A DNA stretch of 56,737 nt from Gilliamella mensalis (lineage in GTDB: Bacteria > Pseudomonadota > Gammaproteobacteria > Enterobacterales > Orbaceae): assembly GCF_900103085.1 (NCBI RefSeq), contig NZ_FMWR01000004.1, forward strand, positions 1 to 56,737. The letters are read 5' to 3'. The notes beneath the pieces were generated by a model. The model searched no databases. It was not told the DNA's origin and saw nothing but the letters and a program-made list of their open reading frames with translations. The translations under genes and the position numbers were made by a program. Numbering within the stretch: position 1 is the stretch's first letter; each line of letters starts with the position of its first letter. Shown one piece after another: positions 9,257 to 18,322 of this stretch.

Positions 9257-9757
9257 TTATTTTGTGTTTGCAGATACAATTGATTCTAATTCAGCTCGCA
9301 GCTCATCAGATAATTGCTCATCTTTTACTATTTTCTCTAGTTCGTAACGAAATGTAGCGTTATCTAGTAAGTTAGATTTCAAATCTCTTAATAAATTACG
9401 CATAGCAAGCAAAGAACGAAGTTGAGGAATATTTCTTGCGACTTGTTCTGGTTTAAAATCATTCATTGATTCAAAAGCGAGATCAACACTAATATCACTA
9501 CCATCATCAGCAATAGTATTAGGTACACTAATTTTGGCAGTAGGTCTAAACTCTTTTAATACTGCATCAAAATTATTTTTATTGATAGATACTTTCTCTT
9601 TTTCTGAAAGTGGGCGTTTATCTTTGCCACGACCATAATCACCAATCGATAAAATTTTTAACGGTAATTCAACTTTCTTCTGGGCCCCGCCAGTGTGAAG
9701 ATCTAGTTGAATATTGACTCGAGCAGGTGGAACTTCGTTTTGATAACTATTTGACAT
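9257..9757 (-). CDS. tssB: T6SS sheath small subunit TssB (VipA)
   Basis: A 166-residue partner of TssC in the contractile sheath. It has the usual N-terminal strand (PPARVNIQLDLHTGGAQKKVELPLK, split here as PPARVNIQLDL and KKVELPLKILSIGDYG) and the middle block FRPTAKISVPNTI, followed by LAFESMNDFKPEQVARNIP. The ribosome site AAGGAATAG lies ahead of ATG 9757. It is the first gene of the visible T6SS unit, so the operon promoter is expected in the AT-rich stretch between this gene and the insertion sequence. Confidence 0.97.
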   Translation of the reverse strand: MSNSYQNEVPPARVNIQLDLHTGGAQKKVELPLKILSIGDYGRGKDKRPLSEKEKVSINKNNFDAVLKEFRPTAKISVPNTIADDGSDISVDLAFESMNDFKPEQVARNIPQLRSLLAMRNLLRDLKSNLLDNATFRYELEKIVKDEQLSDELRAELESIVSANTK

Positions 9758-10080
9758 TTTCTATTCCTTATAAAATCGATTATTTACTTTATCTAAACAG
9801 ATAAACATTTTAGCATAACAAACTACTCTATTTCTTGAAAAATTACAATAAAATCTAAAATTTTATAAGTGGTTATAAAAAATACAACCTTATATCTTTC
9901 AACATTTTTCTAAATGCCAAAGCAAAATATTTTGGTTGCAAAATATCTATAACAATTTGATATATAAAAATTTTATTCATAATGCATATTCATTGTTCCG
10001 TTTAGTAAATATAAAAAAATAAATGCGAAATATTTTGTCTACATGAAAATTTTTTAATAAAAAGTTTAGCTTTTTTATTA
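9758..10080. other. AT-rich leader upstream of tssB
   Basis: About 320 bases with no convincing ORF, very rich in A and T, and directly bordered by the IS element. It should hold the T6SS operon promoter on the minus strand. Many TATAAT-like strings are present, so I cannot single out one promoter. I see no tRNA or strong hairpin here. Confidence 0.5.
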
Positions 10081-10100
10081 GGGGCTGTTGATCTTTGCTG
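10081..10100 (+). repeat. Left terminal inverted repeat of the IS element
   Basis: Starts GGGGCTGTTGATCTTT. It pairs with the right end at 16 of 20 bases; the four mismatches are two GC/CG swaps. The flanking TA is at 10079-10080. Confidence 0.85.
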
Positions 10101-10112
10101 TACATAAATCAC

Positions 10113-10874
10113 TCAACAATACATTGGCAGCCACATTAACATAAATGCCAGTGATACCATACTGGCATAATTCCTTTCTAACTTATCGTATCTAGTTGAT
10201 ATTGAACGATATTGCTTGATTCTAGCAAAGGCATTCTCGACTAAATGACGATAGCGATAAAGGCACCTATCCATACTGCTCTTATCTATATCCTTACCAT
10301 AATTACGTTTAGCAATCACCGTTCGTCCGCCTTTTTGACGAACAAAGCACCGAAAAGGCTCGCTGTCATAACCTTTATCGGCTATCACTGTATTCACTTC
10401 ATCGAGCTTTTCAACTAGGGTTTCTGCATAAGTGATATCATGTCGTTGTCCTTCAGAAAGCTCAAAACAAATAGGCAAACCACCACTATCAACCGCAAGA
10501 TGAATTTTAGTTGAATGACCACCACAGCTCTGACCTATTTGCTCGGAATGCTCCGTTGCAGCGCCTGTACTGTGTTGATGAGCCCTGATAATCGAGCCAT
10601 CTAGGAACACCCATTCAAAATCCGCTAGTTGTGATAAATGTTTGAAAATATCAACTAATATTCCTTTTTTAGACCACAAATTAAATCGTCTATAGACGGT
10701 GCTCCATTCACCCAACTCTTCTGGCAAATCTCGCCAAGGAATACCGGTTCTCATTCGGAAAAGGCTCCCTTCAAACGTCATCCGATGCTCGGATTTATTA
10801 TAAACTCGCCCGGTATTTTTCATTATTTGTAGTAGCTTTTCCCACCGTTTATCTGTTAGCATTGTTCTTGGCAT
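10113..10874 (-). CDS. IS5-family DDE transposase
   Basis: A 253-residue single-frame transposase that cuts and pastes or copies the surrounding element. An N-terminal helix-turn-helix/DUF4096-type region (TGIPWRDLPEELGEWSTVYRRF) is followed by the DDE catalytic core: Asp 92 in FLDGS, Asp 166 in VIADKGYD, and Glu 213 in LVENAFARIKQYR. Many relatives of this subgroup are split into two overlapping frames; here the frame is continuous, so no programmed frameshift is needed. The ORF ends only 32 bases from the left IS end, with no terminator in between, so transcripts could leave the element toward tssB. Confidence 0.93.
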   Translation of the reverse strand: MPRTMLTDKRWEKLLQIMKNTGRVYNKSEHRMTFEGSLFRMRTGIPWRDLPEELGEWSTVYRRFNLWSKKGILVDIFKHLSQLADFEWVFLDGSIIRAHQHSTGAATEHSEQIGQSCGGHSTKIHLAVDSGGLPICFELSEGQRHDITYAETLVEKLDEVNTVIADKGYDSEPFRCFVRQKGGRTVIAKRNYGKDIDKSSMDRCLYRYRHLVENAFARIKQYRSISTRYDKLERNYASMVSLAFMLMWLPMYC

Positions 10875-10942
10875 GATGAATCGAGTTATGGTTGTTTTTT
10901 GCAGAATTATTATAACTCACATCATGCCGTCTAAAAAATAAT

Positions 10943-10962
10943 CACGAAAGATCAACACGCCC
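10943..10962 (-). repeat. Right terminal inverted repeat of the IS element
   Basis: Its reverse complement starts GGGCGTGTTGATCTTT, matching the left end. It lies upstream of the transposase start and is flanked by TA at 10963-10964. Confidence 0.85.
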
Positions 10963-11054
10963 TAATGTACCACGGCAAAAGCATATAAAATGTACAATTG
11001 AATATAACTAAATAAATTTATTGATGATAGTTACCATAAAAGGAGAGTGCATTA

Positions 11055-11783
11055 ATGCATATACATTTTATTATTCATGAAGCCTTCGAAGCACCTGGTG
11101 CCTATGAACTGTGGGCTAGAATGCATCATCACTCCATAACCTATTGTCGCGTTTATCTTGGTGAACCACTTCCTAATTGCATTGATGATATCGACTTTCT
11201 TATTGTTATGGGTGGTCCACAATCGCCATCAACAACCAAACAAGAGTGTGCTCATTTTGATTCTATAGCAGAACAAGCTGTGATCTTATCAATGATAAAT
11301 GCCGGTAAAATAGTTATTGGCGTGTGTCTAGGCGCTCAATTAATTGGTGAGGCGTTAGGCGCAAGTCATGCCCAAAGCCCAGAAAAAGAGATTGGAAAAT
11401 TCCCAATTACATTAACGCAACTCGGTAAAACCAATCCTTTATTTGCTGATTTTGGCAATACATTAGAAGTCGGTCATTGGCACAATGATATGCCTGGTTT
11501 AACCAAAAATGCCCAAATTATAGCTTATAGTGCAGGGTGCCCTCGGCAAATCATTGCTTATAATGACTTCGTTTATGGATTTCAATGCCATATGGAGTTC
11601 ACGCCTGAAGTCGTTGAATTGCTGATTGCCCATTCGCAAAAAGAGCTTAGTCAAGCTACAAATTACCGCTTTGTTGATACGCCTGATACGCTTCGCTCGC
11701 ATGATTACACGGCAATGAATCAAAAACTTTTCGCTTTTCTCGACAAGTTGAGCGAGCACTATCTGTCATCTTTAGAAAAATAA
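11055..11783 (+). CDS. Class-I glutamine amidotransferase (GMP-synthase-like), stand-alone
   Basis: A 242-residue class-I glutamine amidotransferase domain. The catalytic triad is visible: Cys 91 in GVCLGAQ, His 179 and Glu 181 in GFQCHMEFTPE. The oxyanion strand is VMGGPQSP. Proteins of this type release ammonia from glutamine, or act as gamma-glutamyl hydrolases. There is no fused synthetase domain and no partner gene nearby, so the substrate is unknown. A good ribosome site (AGGAGAG) precedes ATG 11055. The gene starts about 90 bases from the IS right end, so its promoter may have been affected by the insertion. Confidence 0.85.
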   Translation: MHIHFIIHEAFEAPGAYELWARMHHHSITYCRVYLGEPLPNCIDDIDFLIVMGGPQSPSTTKQECAHFDSIAEQAVILSMINAGKIVIGVCLGAQLIGEALGASHAQSPEKEIGKFPITLTQLGKTNPLFADFGNTLEVGHWHNDMPGLTKNAQIIAYSAGCPRQIIAYNDFVYGFQCHMEFTPEVVELLIAHSQKELSQATNYRFVDTPDTLRSHDYTAMNQKLFAFLDKLSEHYLSSLEK

Positions 11784-11818
11784 CTGATTATATATTGTAG
11801 ATAAAGGAATGGAAAAAT

Positions 11819-12647
11819 ATGAAGGATATCATTGTCGATAAACCGCTAAAACGCAGTAAATGAAAGCTAAAATTAGGCAAAGAGTATTTTATCTTAAAAC
11901 GAAAATTTGAGTGGTGGCGACATCGTCACTCCTATAGCACTATCGACATAAATAATAATACCTGTTGTTATTCACACAAAAAACATCAGTCTGTTTTATT
12001 AAGACCGCTAAAAGATGTGGATATGTATTTACAATATAATAAAATTACTAATCTTAGATTAGCCATTGAAAAACTTAATGGTTCAATCATTAAGCCCAAT
12101 CAACATTTTTCGATCTGGCAAAAAGTAGGACGCCCATCGAAAAAACGAGGATTTTTAGAAGGACTATCATTACATAATGGGGCAGATAGGCAAAGACATT
12201 GGCGGAGGATTATGCCAATTAGGTAATTTGATTTATTGGATTGTGCTACACTCTGATCTCACCATTATGGAGCGTTGGCGGCATAGTTTTGATGTTTTCC
12301 CTGATATCAATCGTACAATTCCTTTTGCTTGTGGCGCAACCTTGTCTTATAACTATGTTGATTTACAATTAATCAATAAAACTAATATCACTTACCGGCT
12401 TAATCTTTGGCTTGATGATAAGTATTTACATGGTGAATTACTTACTAATATCCCATTAACTCATCATTATGCAATCCTAGAAACCGATCATCGCATTGAA
12501 CAACAGTGGTGGTGAGGCTATACCAGACATAATAAAATATGGCAACGCCAAACACATTTAATTGATAACCATGTCGAAGAAAAGCTCATCAGCGAAAATC
12601 ATGCCATTATGATGTGTACCCCATTTATCGCAAGTAATGAAAGCTAA
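11819..12647 (+). pseudogene. VanW-family protein, broken by two stops and a frameshift
   Basis: Read together, three segments reconstruct one VanW-like protein. From ATG 11819 (ribosome site AAAGGAATGG) the frame meets a TGA at 11861-11863, then continues through LRPLKDVDMYLQYNKITNLR and NQHFSIWQKVGRPSKKRGF. Near 12175-12185 it must shift to the +1 frame to read IGKDIGGGLCQLGNLIYW, the hallmark VanW motif (GGGLCQLSN-like). A second in-frame TGA is at 12513-12515, after which recognisable coding continues to TAA 12645-12647. VanW proteins occur in some glycopeptide-resistance clusters but are common elsewhere, with uncertain function. Three lesions make sequencing error unlikely. Confidence 0.85.
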
Positions 12648-12783
12648 TTGGAAAAATAATAATCACCCTAATTGCAGATAGCCACTAACTATCTAAGTGA
12701 TAGTTTGAGGGCTATACTAATAGCCCGTATACTCACAAGATAAAGTAGTTAATAATACCTAATATATGAAAGGAGCAAATTTC

Positions 12784-13410
12784 ATGGCTTATACTTTACC
12801 TCCCTTACCTTATGCTTATGATGCATTAGAACCTTATATTGATTCTGAAACAATGCATCTTCATCACGATAAACATCATCAAACCTATGTCAACAATGCC
12901 AATGCTATCATTGAAACTTTATCTACTGAAATTAAAGAATTTAGCCCAAGCGATTTATTAAAAAATTTAGATAAAGTGCCCGCTGATAAACTTACAGGCA
13001 TTAAAAATAACGTAGGTGGTCATGTTAATCACACTCTTTTTTGGGAACTATTAAAAGTCGGTACCGAACTTAAAGGTGAACTTAAAGCAGCCATCGAAAA
13101 AGATTTTGGTTCAGTTGATGCATTTAAAGAAAAATTTGCAGCAGCGGCAGCCACTCGATTTGGATCTGGTTGGGCTTGGTTAGTATTACAAAATGGTAAA
13201 CTTGAAGTTGTTTCAACAGCTAACCAAGATTCACCATTGATGGGTGAAAAATTTGCTGGTGTTTCTGGTACGCCTATCCTAACGCTTGATGTTTGGGAAC
13301 ATGCTTATTACTTGAAATACCAAAATCGTCGTGTTGATTACATCGGTGCATTTTGGAATGTGGTTAACTGGGATAAAGTTGCTGAGCTATATGCTGAAGC
13401 AAAAAAATAA
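12784..13410 (+). CDS. sodA: Superoxide dismutase, manganese type
   Basis: Converts superoxide to oxygen and hydrogen peroxide in the cytoplasm. The 208-residue protein has the four metal ligands at His 27, His 83, Asp 169 and His 173 ([12 protein letters not shown]). The manganese rather than iron form is indicated by [10 protein letters not shown] around the second ligand and by Gln 148 in NQDSPL. An upstream in-frame ATG at 12766 exists, but the AAAGGAG ribosome site lies between the two, so ATG 12784 is the start. A terminator follows. The upstream 130 bases hold a nested stem (12688-12704 inside 12678-12715) of unknown role. Confidence 0.96.
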   Translation: MAYTLPPLPYAYDALEPYIDSETMHLHHDKHHQTYVNNANAIIETLSTEIKEFSPSDLLKNLDKVPADKLTGIKNNVGGHVNHTLFWELLKVGTELKGELKAAIEKDFGSVDAFKEKFAAAAATRFGSGWAWLVLQNGKLEVVSTANQDSPLMGEKFAGVSGTPILTLDVWEHAYYLKYQNRRVDYIGAFWNVVNWDKVAELYAEAKK

Positions 13411-13439
13411 CCCAGCTTACACTCATTATTTTCAACTTA

Positions 13440-13472
13440 AAAGATGGCGCTTGATGCGCCATCTTTGCTTTT
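13440..13472 (+). terminator. Terminator after sodA
   Basis: An 11-bp perfect stem (13440-13450 with 13456-13466), a 5-base loop, and GCTTTT after the stem. It lies 30 bases after the sodA stop. Confidence 0.8.
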
Positions 13473-13515
13473 CAAACCAATACTTCATTTATCAAGTTCA
13501 AGCCAAAAATGGCAA

Positions 13516-13545
13516 TTGCTAAATTATGCCCAAATCCGCTACAAT
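13516..13545 (+). promoter_or_regulatory. Candidate sigma-70 promoter for prfB
   Basis: TTGCTA (13516-13521) and TACAAT (13540-13545) are separated by 18 bases. They lie 48 bases ahead of the prfB start, after the sodA terminator. Called by motif only. Confidence 0.5.
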
Positions 13546-13593
13546 GAACGCTTGTTAAAAACAATCATAAAACTGAGCAAACCAATTTAAATC

Positions 13594-14692
13594 ATGTTTG
13601 AAATTAATCCTGTTAAATCAAAGATAGCAGAACTTACCGAACGCACGGCTGTGATTCGGGGGTATCTTTGACTATGATCTAAAAAAAGAACGGCTCGAAG
13701 AAGTTAATGCTGAATTAGAGCAATCTGAAGTTTGGGCCGACCCCGAAAAAGCACAAGCGTTAGGTAAAGAGCGCGTTACATTAGATGAAATTATCAATAC
13801 TATCAATTCGTTAAATCAAGGTCTTGACGATGTTGAAGGTTTACTTGAGCTGGCTATTGAAGCGGACGATCAAGAGACTTTTGATGAAGCAAATAGCGAA
13901 CTTGAACAACTAGAAAAAAAACTGGCCGGACTTGAGTTTCGGCGTATGTTTTCAGGCAATTACGATAGTGCAGATTGTTATTTGGATATTCAATCTGGAT
14001 CGGGCGGTACTGAAGCACAAGATTGGGCTGAAATGCTACTGAGAATGTATTTGCGTTGGGCTGAATCAAAAGGCTTTGCAACCGAGGTAATGGAAGTCTC
14101 TGATGGCGATGTTGCCGGTATTAAATCAGCAACGATTAAAGTATCCGGTGATTATGCTTACGGTTGGTTACGTACTGAAACAGGCGTACATCGCCTTGTC
14201 CGTAAAAGTCCATTTGATTCAGGCAATCGACGTCACACCTCGTTTTCGTCAGTGTTTGTTTATCCTGAAATTGATGATGATATTGATATCGACATTAACC
14301 CAGCTGATCTTCGCATTGATGTATACCGTGCATCGGGTGCGGGTGGGCAGCATGTGAATAAAACTGAGTCTGCTGTACGTATTACCCATGTGCCAACGGG
14401 TATTGTGACGCAGTGTCAAAATAACCGTTCACAACATAGCAATAAAGATCAAGCCATGAAACAGTTAAAAGCAAAACTGTATGAGCTTGAGATGCAGAAA
14501 AAAAATGCCGAAAAGCAACAGATGGAAGAAAACAAATCTGACATCGGCTGGGGTAGTCAAATTCGCTCTTACGTACTTGATGATTCGCGTATTAAAGATT
14601 TACGCACTGGCGTTGAAACACGTAATACACAGGCCGTATTAGATGGCAATTTAGATCAATTTATTGAAGAAAGCTTGAAAGCAGGGTTATAA
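13594..14692 (+). CDS. prfB: Peptide chain release factor 2, with programmed +1 frameshift
   Basis: RF2 terminates translation at UGA and UAA. Codons 1-25 are read from ATG 13594, then an in-frame TGA at 13669-13671 must be bypassed by +1 frameshifting; decoding resumes at GAC 13670 and runs to the TAA at 14690-14692, for 365 residues, the same as E. coli RF2. The stop-recognition tripeptide SPF ([13 protein letters not shown]) and the catalytic GGQ (GAGGQHVN) are present. The residue before SGAGGQ is Ala, the common form, whereas E. coli K-12 has Thr there. No ribosome site is obvious ahead of ATG 13594. prfB is followed by lysS, as in enterics. Confidence 0.97.
13658..13672 (+). promoter_or_regulatory. 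RF2 autoregulatory frameshift site
   Basis: GGGGG (13658-13662), then TAT, CTT (13666-13668) and TGA-C. This is the classic arrangement of an internal Shine-Dalgarno three bases before the slippery CTT and a weak UGAC stop. Low RF2 increases shifting and restores RF2 levels. Confidence 0.95.
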
Positions 14693-14724
14693 AAACAGCT
14701 TAGTTATAAATAAAAGGGAAAACT

Positions 14725-16242
14725 ATGTCAACACAGCAGCAAGAGCAACAAAACCAAATTGAAGAGTTAAATAACGAACTAAAAGTACGTCGCGAAAAGC
14801 TCGCTCACCTTCGGGAACAAGGTGTTGCTTTTCCTAATGATTTTCGCCGTGATGCGATTTCCAATGATCTCCACAAACAGTATGGCGATAAAACTAACGA
14901 AGAACTTATTGAAAATAAAATTACCGTAACAGTTGCTGGGCGTATGATGATGCGCCGTATTATGGGTAAAGCGTCGTTTGTTTCTTTGCAAGATGTTGCT
15001 GGGCAGATCCAACTTTATGTTACCCGCGATGATCTCCCTGAAGGTTTTTATAACGAACAATTTAAAAAATGGGATTTAGGTGATATTGTCGGTGCGAAAG
15101 GTTACCTATTTAAAACGAAAACAGGCGAACTTTCTATTCATTGTGAAGAAATTCGCTTATTAACCAAAGCACTACGTCCATTACCTGATAAGTTTCATGG
15201 GCTTGCCGATCAAGAAATGCGCTATCGTCAACGTTACTTGGATCTTATCACCAATCAAGAGTCAAGAGAGACGTTTAAGGCTCGTTCAAAAGTGGTTAGC
15301 GAAATCCGTAACTTTATGCTTGAACATCACTTTATGGAAGTTGAAACTCCAATGATGCAAGTCATTCCAGGTGGAGCATCAGCTAAACCATTTATTACGC
15401 ATCACAATGCACTTGATTTAGATATGTATATGCGTATTGCACCCGAACTTTATTTAAAACGTTTAGTTGTTGGTGGTTTTGAGCGTGTTTTTGAAATTAA
15501 CCGTAACTTCCGTAATGAAGGCGTATCGCCAAGACATAATCCAGAATTTACCATGATGGAAATGTATATGGCTTATGCTGATTATAAAGATCTAATTGTG
15601 TTAACAGAAGCCTTATTCCGTCGTTTAGCGATTGCTGTGACAGGTGATGCTGTTGTGCAATATGGCGATCATACTTTTGATTTTGGTAAACCATTTGTCA
15701 AAATGACGATGCGTGAAGCCATTTGCCATTATCGTCCTGAAACCAATAATGCCGATTTAGATGATTTTGAAAAAGCGTGTACCATTGCGCAATCTGTTGG
15801 CATTAAGATTGAAAAAGGCTGGGGACTTGGTCGGGTTGTCACTGAAATTTTTGAAGAAGTGGCTGAAGCAAATTTAATTCAACCAACGTTTATTACTGAA
15901 TATCCTGCAGAAGTATCACCACTTGCTCGCCGTAACGATGACAACCCATTTGTTACTGATCGATTCGAATTCTTTATTGGTGGTCGTGAAATTGGTAATG
16001 GATTTTCAGAACTTAATGATGCGGAAGATCAAGCACAGCGCTTTGCTGACCAAGTGTCACAAAAAGATGCGGGTGATGATGAAGCCATGTTTTATGATGA
16101 AGATTATATCACCGCACTTGAACACGGCTTACCACCTACAGCAGGACTTGGGATTGGTATTGACCGCACCGTGATGCTATTTACCAATAGTCATACTATT
16201 CGTGATGTTATTTTATTCCCGACTATGCGTCCAATCAAATAA
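14725..16242 (+). CDS. lysS: Lysyl-tRNA synthetase, class II
   Basis: Charges tRNA-Lys in the cytoplasm. The 505-residue length equals E. coli LysS. The N-terminal OB-fold anticodon domain ([19 protein letters not shown]) is followed by the class-II core with motif 2 ([20 protein letters not shown]) and the C-terminal motif 3 ([16 protein letters not shown]). It starts 32 bases after the prfB stop with AAAGGGAAA ahead of the ATG and shares the prfB-lysS arrangement of enterics. A strong terminator follows. Confidence 0.97.
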   Translation: MSTQQQEQQNQIEELNNELKVRREKLAHLREQGVAFPNDFRRDAISNDLHKQYGDKTNEELIENKITVTVAGRMMMRRIMGKASFVSLQDVAGQIQLYVTRDDLPEGFYNEQFKKWDLGDIVGAKGYLFKTKTGELSIHCEEIRLLTKALRPLPDKFHGLADQEMRYRQRYLDLITNQESRETFKARSKVVSEIRNFMLEHHFMEVETPMMQVIPGGASAKPFITHHNALDLDMYMRIAPELYLKRLVVGGFERVFEINRNFRNEGVSPRHNPEFTMMEMYMAYADYKDLIVLTEALFRRLAIAVTGDAVVQYGDHTFDFGKPFVKMTMREAICHYRPETNNADLDDFEKACTIAQSVGIKIEKGWGLGRVVTEIFEEVAEANLIQPTFITEYPAEVSPLARRNDDNPFVTDRFEFFIGGREIGNGFSELNDAEDQAQRFADQVSQKDAGDDEAMFYDEDYITALEHGLPPTAGLGIGIDRTVMLFTNSHTIRDVILFPTMRPIK

Positions 16243-16257
16243 ATAACTTTTTACTAA

Positions 16258-16289
16258 AAACACACTTATTTTATGATAAGTGTGTTTTT
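16258..16289 (+). terminator. Terminator after lysS
   Basis: A 12-bp perfect stem (16258-16269 with 16276-16287), a 6-base loop, and T-rich sequence at the 3' side. It lies 15 bases after the lysS stop. Confidence 0.85.
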
Positions 16290-16302
16290 ATACTCAAACA
16301 CT

Positions 16303-16340
16303 TTTATACTCAAACACATAGTTTCCTGAAACTTTTTGAC
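16303..16340 (-). repeat. Interspersed intergenic element, copy 1
   Basis: On the minus strand this 38-base stretch reads GTCAAAAAGTTTCAGGAAAC and ends GAGTATAAAA. It matches the copy at 42111-42148 at 33 of 38 bases and resembles the one at 35461-35498. Here the last part (GTGTTTGAGTATAAAA) is duplicated in tandem toward the lysS terminator. No gene lies downstream in its orientation, so a simple promoter role does not explain this copy. Confidence 0.65.
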
Positions 16341-16659
16341 AAACAACTGTAATAACCATATAAAAACCTTCACCTTATCACGGATAAGCAGCTTATATCA
16401 TAAATAAAATTGTAAAATGCATTGAATAAAAACAGGCAACATAATTTTATACATAAGTTGTGTACTAACTATGAGGTATCTACCTACCTATTCAATTTTT
16501 AGGTTATATTTTTTGTAAAAAATATTCAGGAGTCTATACCGTTTCGTGATTAATTGAGTATTTGTAGCATCGATTTGTGATAACCATGGTATCAATCAAC
16601 AATTCACAAAATGGCTTGCCCACCAATGCATAAGAAAACAGAAAGAGATGGTGACTTTA

Positions 16660-16734
16660 ATGAAAATGGGATATGCACGTTTGAGTGATATTTTTGTAAA
16701 AAATATTCAGGAATCTATACCGTTTCATGATTAA
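16660..16734 (+). other. Tiny ORF across the first repeat junction
   Basis: Twenty-four codons starting MKMGYARLSDIFVKNIQ and ending FHD before TAA. A GGTGA sequence lies 5 bases ahead of the ATG. The first residues resemble the GYARVS start of serine recombinases, but nothing else of such a protein follows, so this similarity is probably chance. Whether it is translated is unknown. Confidence 0.2.
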
Positions 16735-16840
16735 TTGAGCATTTGTAGCATCAATTAGTAATAACCATGGTATCAATCAACAATTCACAAAATAGCTTGC
16801 CCACCAATGCATAAGAAAACAAAAAGAGATGGTGACTTTA

Positions 16841-16915
16841 ATGAAAATGGGATATGCACGTTTAAGTGATATTTTTGTAAAAAATATTCAGGAGTCTATA
16901 CCGTTTGGTGATTAA
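16841..16915 (+). other. Tiny ORF across the second repeat junction
   Basis: The same 24-codon ORF, 181 bases on, ending FGD. Compared with the first copy, two base changes are synonymous (TTG/TTA, GAA/GAG) and one codon changes His to Gly. Too few changes to prove coding. Confidence 0.2.
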
Positions 16916-16960
16916 TTGAGCATTTATAGTAATAGGTTAACATAGCCATATTATAATTAT

Positions 16961-16984
16961 CGTTGACTATAAATATAGTCAACG
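16961..16984 (-). terminator. Hairpin after uraA
   Basis: A 10-bp perfect stem (16961-16970 with 16975-16984) and a 4-base loop, 14 bases past the uraA stop. The sequence after it on the minus strand is AT-rich but not a pure T run, so termination is plausible rather than certain. Confidence 0.5.
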
Positions 16985-16998
16985 AAATGTGAATTCAT

Positions 16999-18267
16999 TT
17001 AGTGGCTATCAGTCGGTTTAACTTGATGTGGTAAGATCAGATTTAACACAATGGCTAAAATACCGCACAAACTGATACCTTGTAGAGCATATGACCCAAA
17101 ATCAAAAATCATTCCACCAATCCCAAAAACTAAGACTAATGAGACAATACACATATTTCGAGGCACGGATAGATCTACTTTATGTTTGACTAAGATATTA
17201 ATGCCTACTGATGCAATTGAACCAAACAATAGCACCATAATTCCCCCCATGACTACAGTTGGAATTGATCCTAAAAATGCACCGATTTTGCCAATAAAAG
17301 ACATTAAAATAGCCCAAATTGCCGCCCATGTCATAACGCGAGTTTTAAAATTACGCGTTAATGTAACCGCACCAATCACTTCGGCATAAGTAATACAAGG
17401 TGGTCCACCAAAAAATCCAGCTGTCGAAGTTGCTAATCCATCACCGAGTAATGTGCGCTGTAAACCAGGATCACGCGTATAATCTTTACCTGTAACGGTA
17501 CTAATTGCCATAATATCACCAACATGTTCAATGGTTGGTGCAATCACAATTGGCAGCATATACAAAATCGCTTGCCAGTGAAATTCAGGAAACGTGAAAT
17601 CAGGTACTTTAAACCATGGTGCATCAATCACCGGTTGAAAATTGACAATACCAAACAAACAAGAAAGCGCATAACCAACCACAATACCGGAAATAATTGG
17701 TAATAATTTTAAAAACCCTTTTGCCCAAATAGCCACCACTAAAGTTGTTAATAGTGAAGCCATTGAAATAAGAATCAATTGATAATTTTCAGCTTGCAGA
17801 CCACTATTTTTACCCATTGCCATCCCAACAGTAACCGGTGCAAGCGATAAGCCAATAACCATAATAATTGGACCGGTCACAACCGGCGGTAAAATGCGGT
17901 CAATAACATGATTACCATTCATTTTGACTAAAAAAGCAAAAAGCATAAATACAAAACCAGCGGCAACTAAACCACCTAGCGTAGCGGGAATCCCCCACTG
18001 AGCAACACCAAATGAGATAGGAGCAATAAAAGCAAATGATGAAGCTAAAAATACCGGCACTTTACCTTTAGTGGTTAATTGAAATAGTAAAGTACCAACT
18101 CCAGCAGTAAACAGCGCTACATTTGGATTTAACCCCGTTAACAACGGTACTAACACTAATGCACCAAATGCGACAAATAACATTTGTGCGCCAGTAAAAA
18201 TATCCTGCCAAGAATGCTTATGCAGAGATGTTATATTTTTTGTTTTGTCTGTTGTGATATTGCTCAC
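16999..18267 (-). CDS. uraA: Uracil permease UraA (NCS2 family)
   Basis: A proton-driven uracil importer of the inner membrane, 422 residues with about 14 hydrophobic segments. Family features include the transporter core with APTIEHVGDIMAIS and the QLTTKGKVPVFLASSFAFI segment near the N-terminus. It follows upp, which converts the imported uracil to UMP, as in E. coli. The start is a GTG at 18267; the overlapping ATG reads into a stop at once, and AGAGAGG lies upstream. A terminator-like hairpin between upp and uraA could lower uraA relative to upp. Confidence 0.95.
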   Translation of the reverse strand: MSNITTDKTKNITSLHKHSWQDIFTGAQMLFVAFGALVLVPLLTGLNPNVALFTAGVGTLLFQLTTKGKVPVFLASSFAFIAPISFGVAQWGIPATLGGLVAAGFVFMLFAFLVKMNGNHVIDRILPPVVTGPIIMVIGLSLAPVTVGMAMGKNSGLQAENYQLILISMASLLTTLVVAIWAKGFLKLLPIISGIVVGYALSCLFGIVNFQPVIDAPWFKVPDFTFPEFHWQAILYMLPIVIAPTIEHVGDIMAISTVTGKDYTRDPGLQRTLLGDGLATSTAGFFGGPPCITYAEVIGAVTLTRNFKTRVMTWAAIWAILMSFIGKIGAFLGSIPTVVMGGIMVLLFGSIASVGINILVKHKVDLSVPRNMCIVSLVLVFGIGGMIFDFGSYALQGISLCGILAIVLNLILPHQVKPTDSH

Positions 18268-18322
18268 ATCGCGCCTCTCTTACTTAACTAATTTGTTGTA
18301 TAACTTGCCTAATTGACAGGCA

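Larger units (their letters stand above)
10081..10962 (-). mobile_element. IS5-family insertion sequence (IS427/IS1031-like), apparently complete
   Basis: An 882-base element holding one intact transposase gene. The ends are imperfect inverted repeats of 20 bases (10081-10100 and 10943-10962) that match at 16 of 20 positions and share the core TGTTGATCTTT. The dinucleotide TA flanks both ends (10079-10080 and 10963-10964), consistent with a short target duplication as in the TA/TNA-targeting IS5 subgroups. Both ends and the ORF are preserved, so the insertion may be recent. The transposase reads toward tssB. Confidence 0.88.
16515..16929. repeat. 181-bp tandem direct repeat, about 2.3 copies
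   Basis: Copy 1 is 16515-16695, copy 2 is 16696-16876, and a partial copy 3 begins at 16877 and loses similarity near 16929. Copies 1 and 2 differ at nine positions by my alignment (about 95% identical), with no indels. Each unit begins GTAAAAAATATTCAGGA, which resembles the start of the interspersed element found at 35461 and 42111. The block lies between the lysS terminator and the end of uraA; the rest of 16341-16998 shows nothing else I can name. A 24-codon ORF spans each unit junction. Confidence 0.9.

Noticed and set aside
11499-11759. An 86-codon minus-strand ORF
   Set aside because: It is antisense to the amidotransferase gene, whose catalytic motifs are clear.
12784-13410. Iron-type superoxide dismutase
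   Set aside because: [10 protein letters not shown] and Gln 148 in NQDSPL fit the manganese type.
13594-13671. Apparent frameshift mutation at the start of prfB
   Set aside because: It is the programmed RF2 site, with an internal Shine-Dalgarno, CTT and TGAC in the exact arrangement.
16303-16340. Interspersed element copy 1 as a gene promoter
   Set aside because: On its strand it points into the lysS terminator and the 3' end of lysS; no gene lies downstream.
16660-16734. Remnant of a serine recombinase (GYARLS start)
   Set aside because: Only six or seven residues agree and the catalytic region and the rest of the domain are absent.
16515-16929. Repeat block considered as a CRISPR array
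   Set aside because: Units are 181 bp and directly adjacent, with no short repeats separated by unique spacers, and no cas genes.
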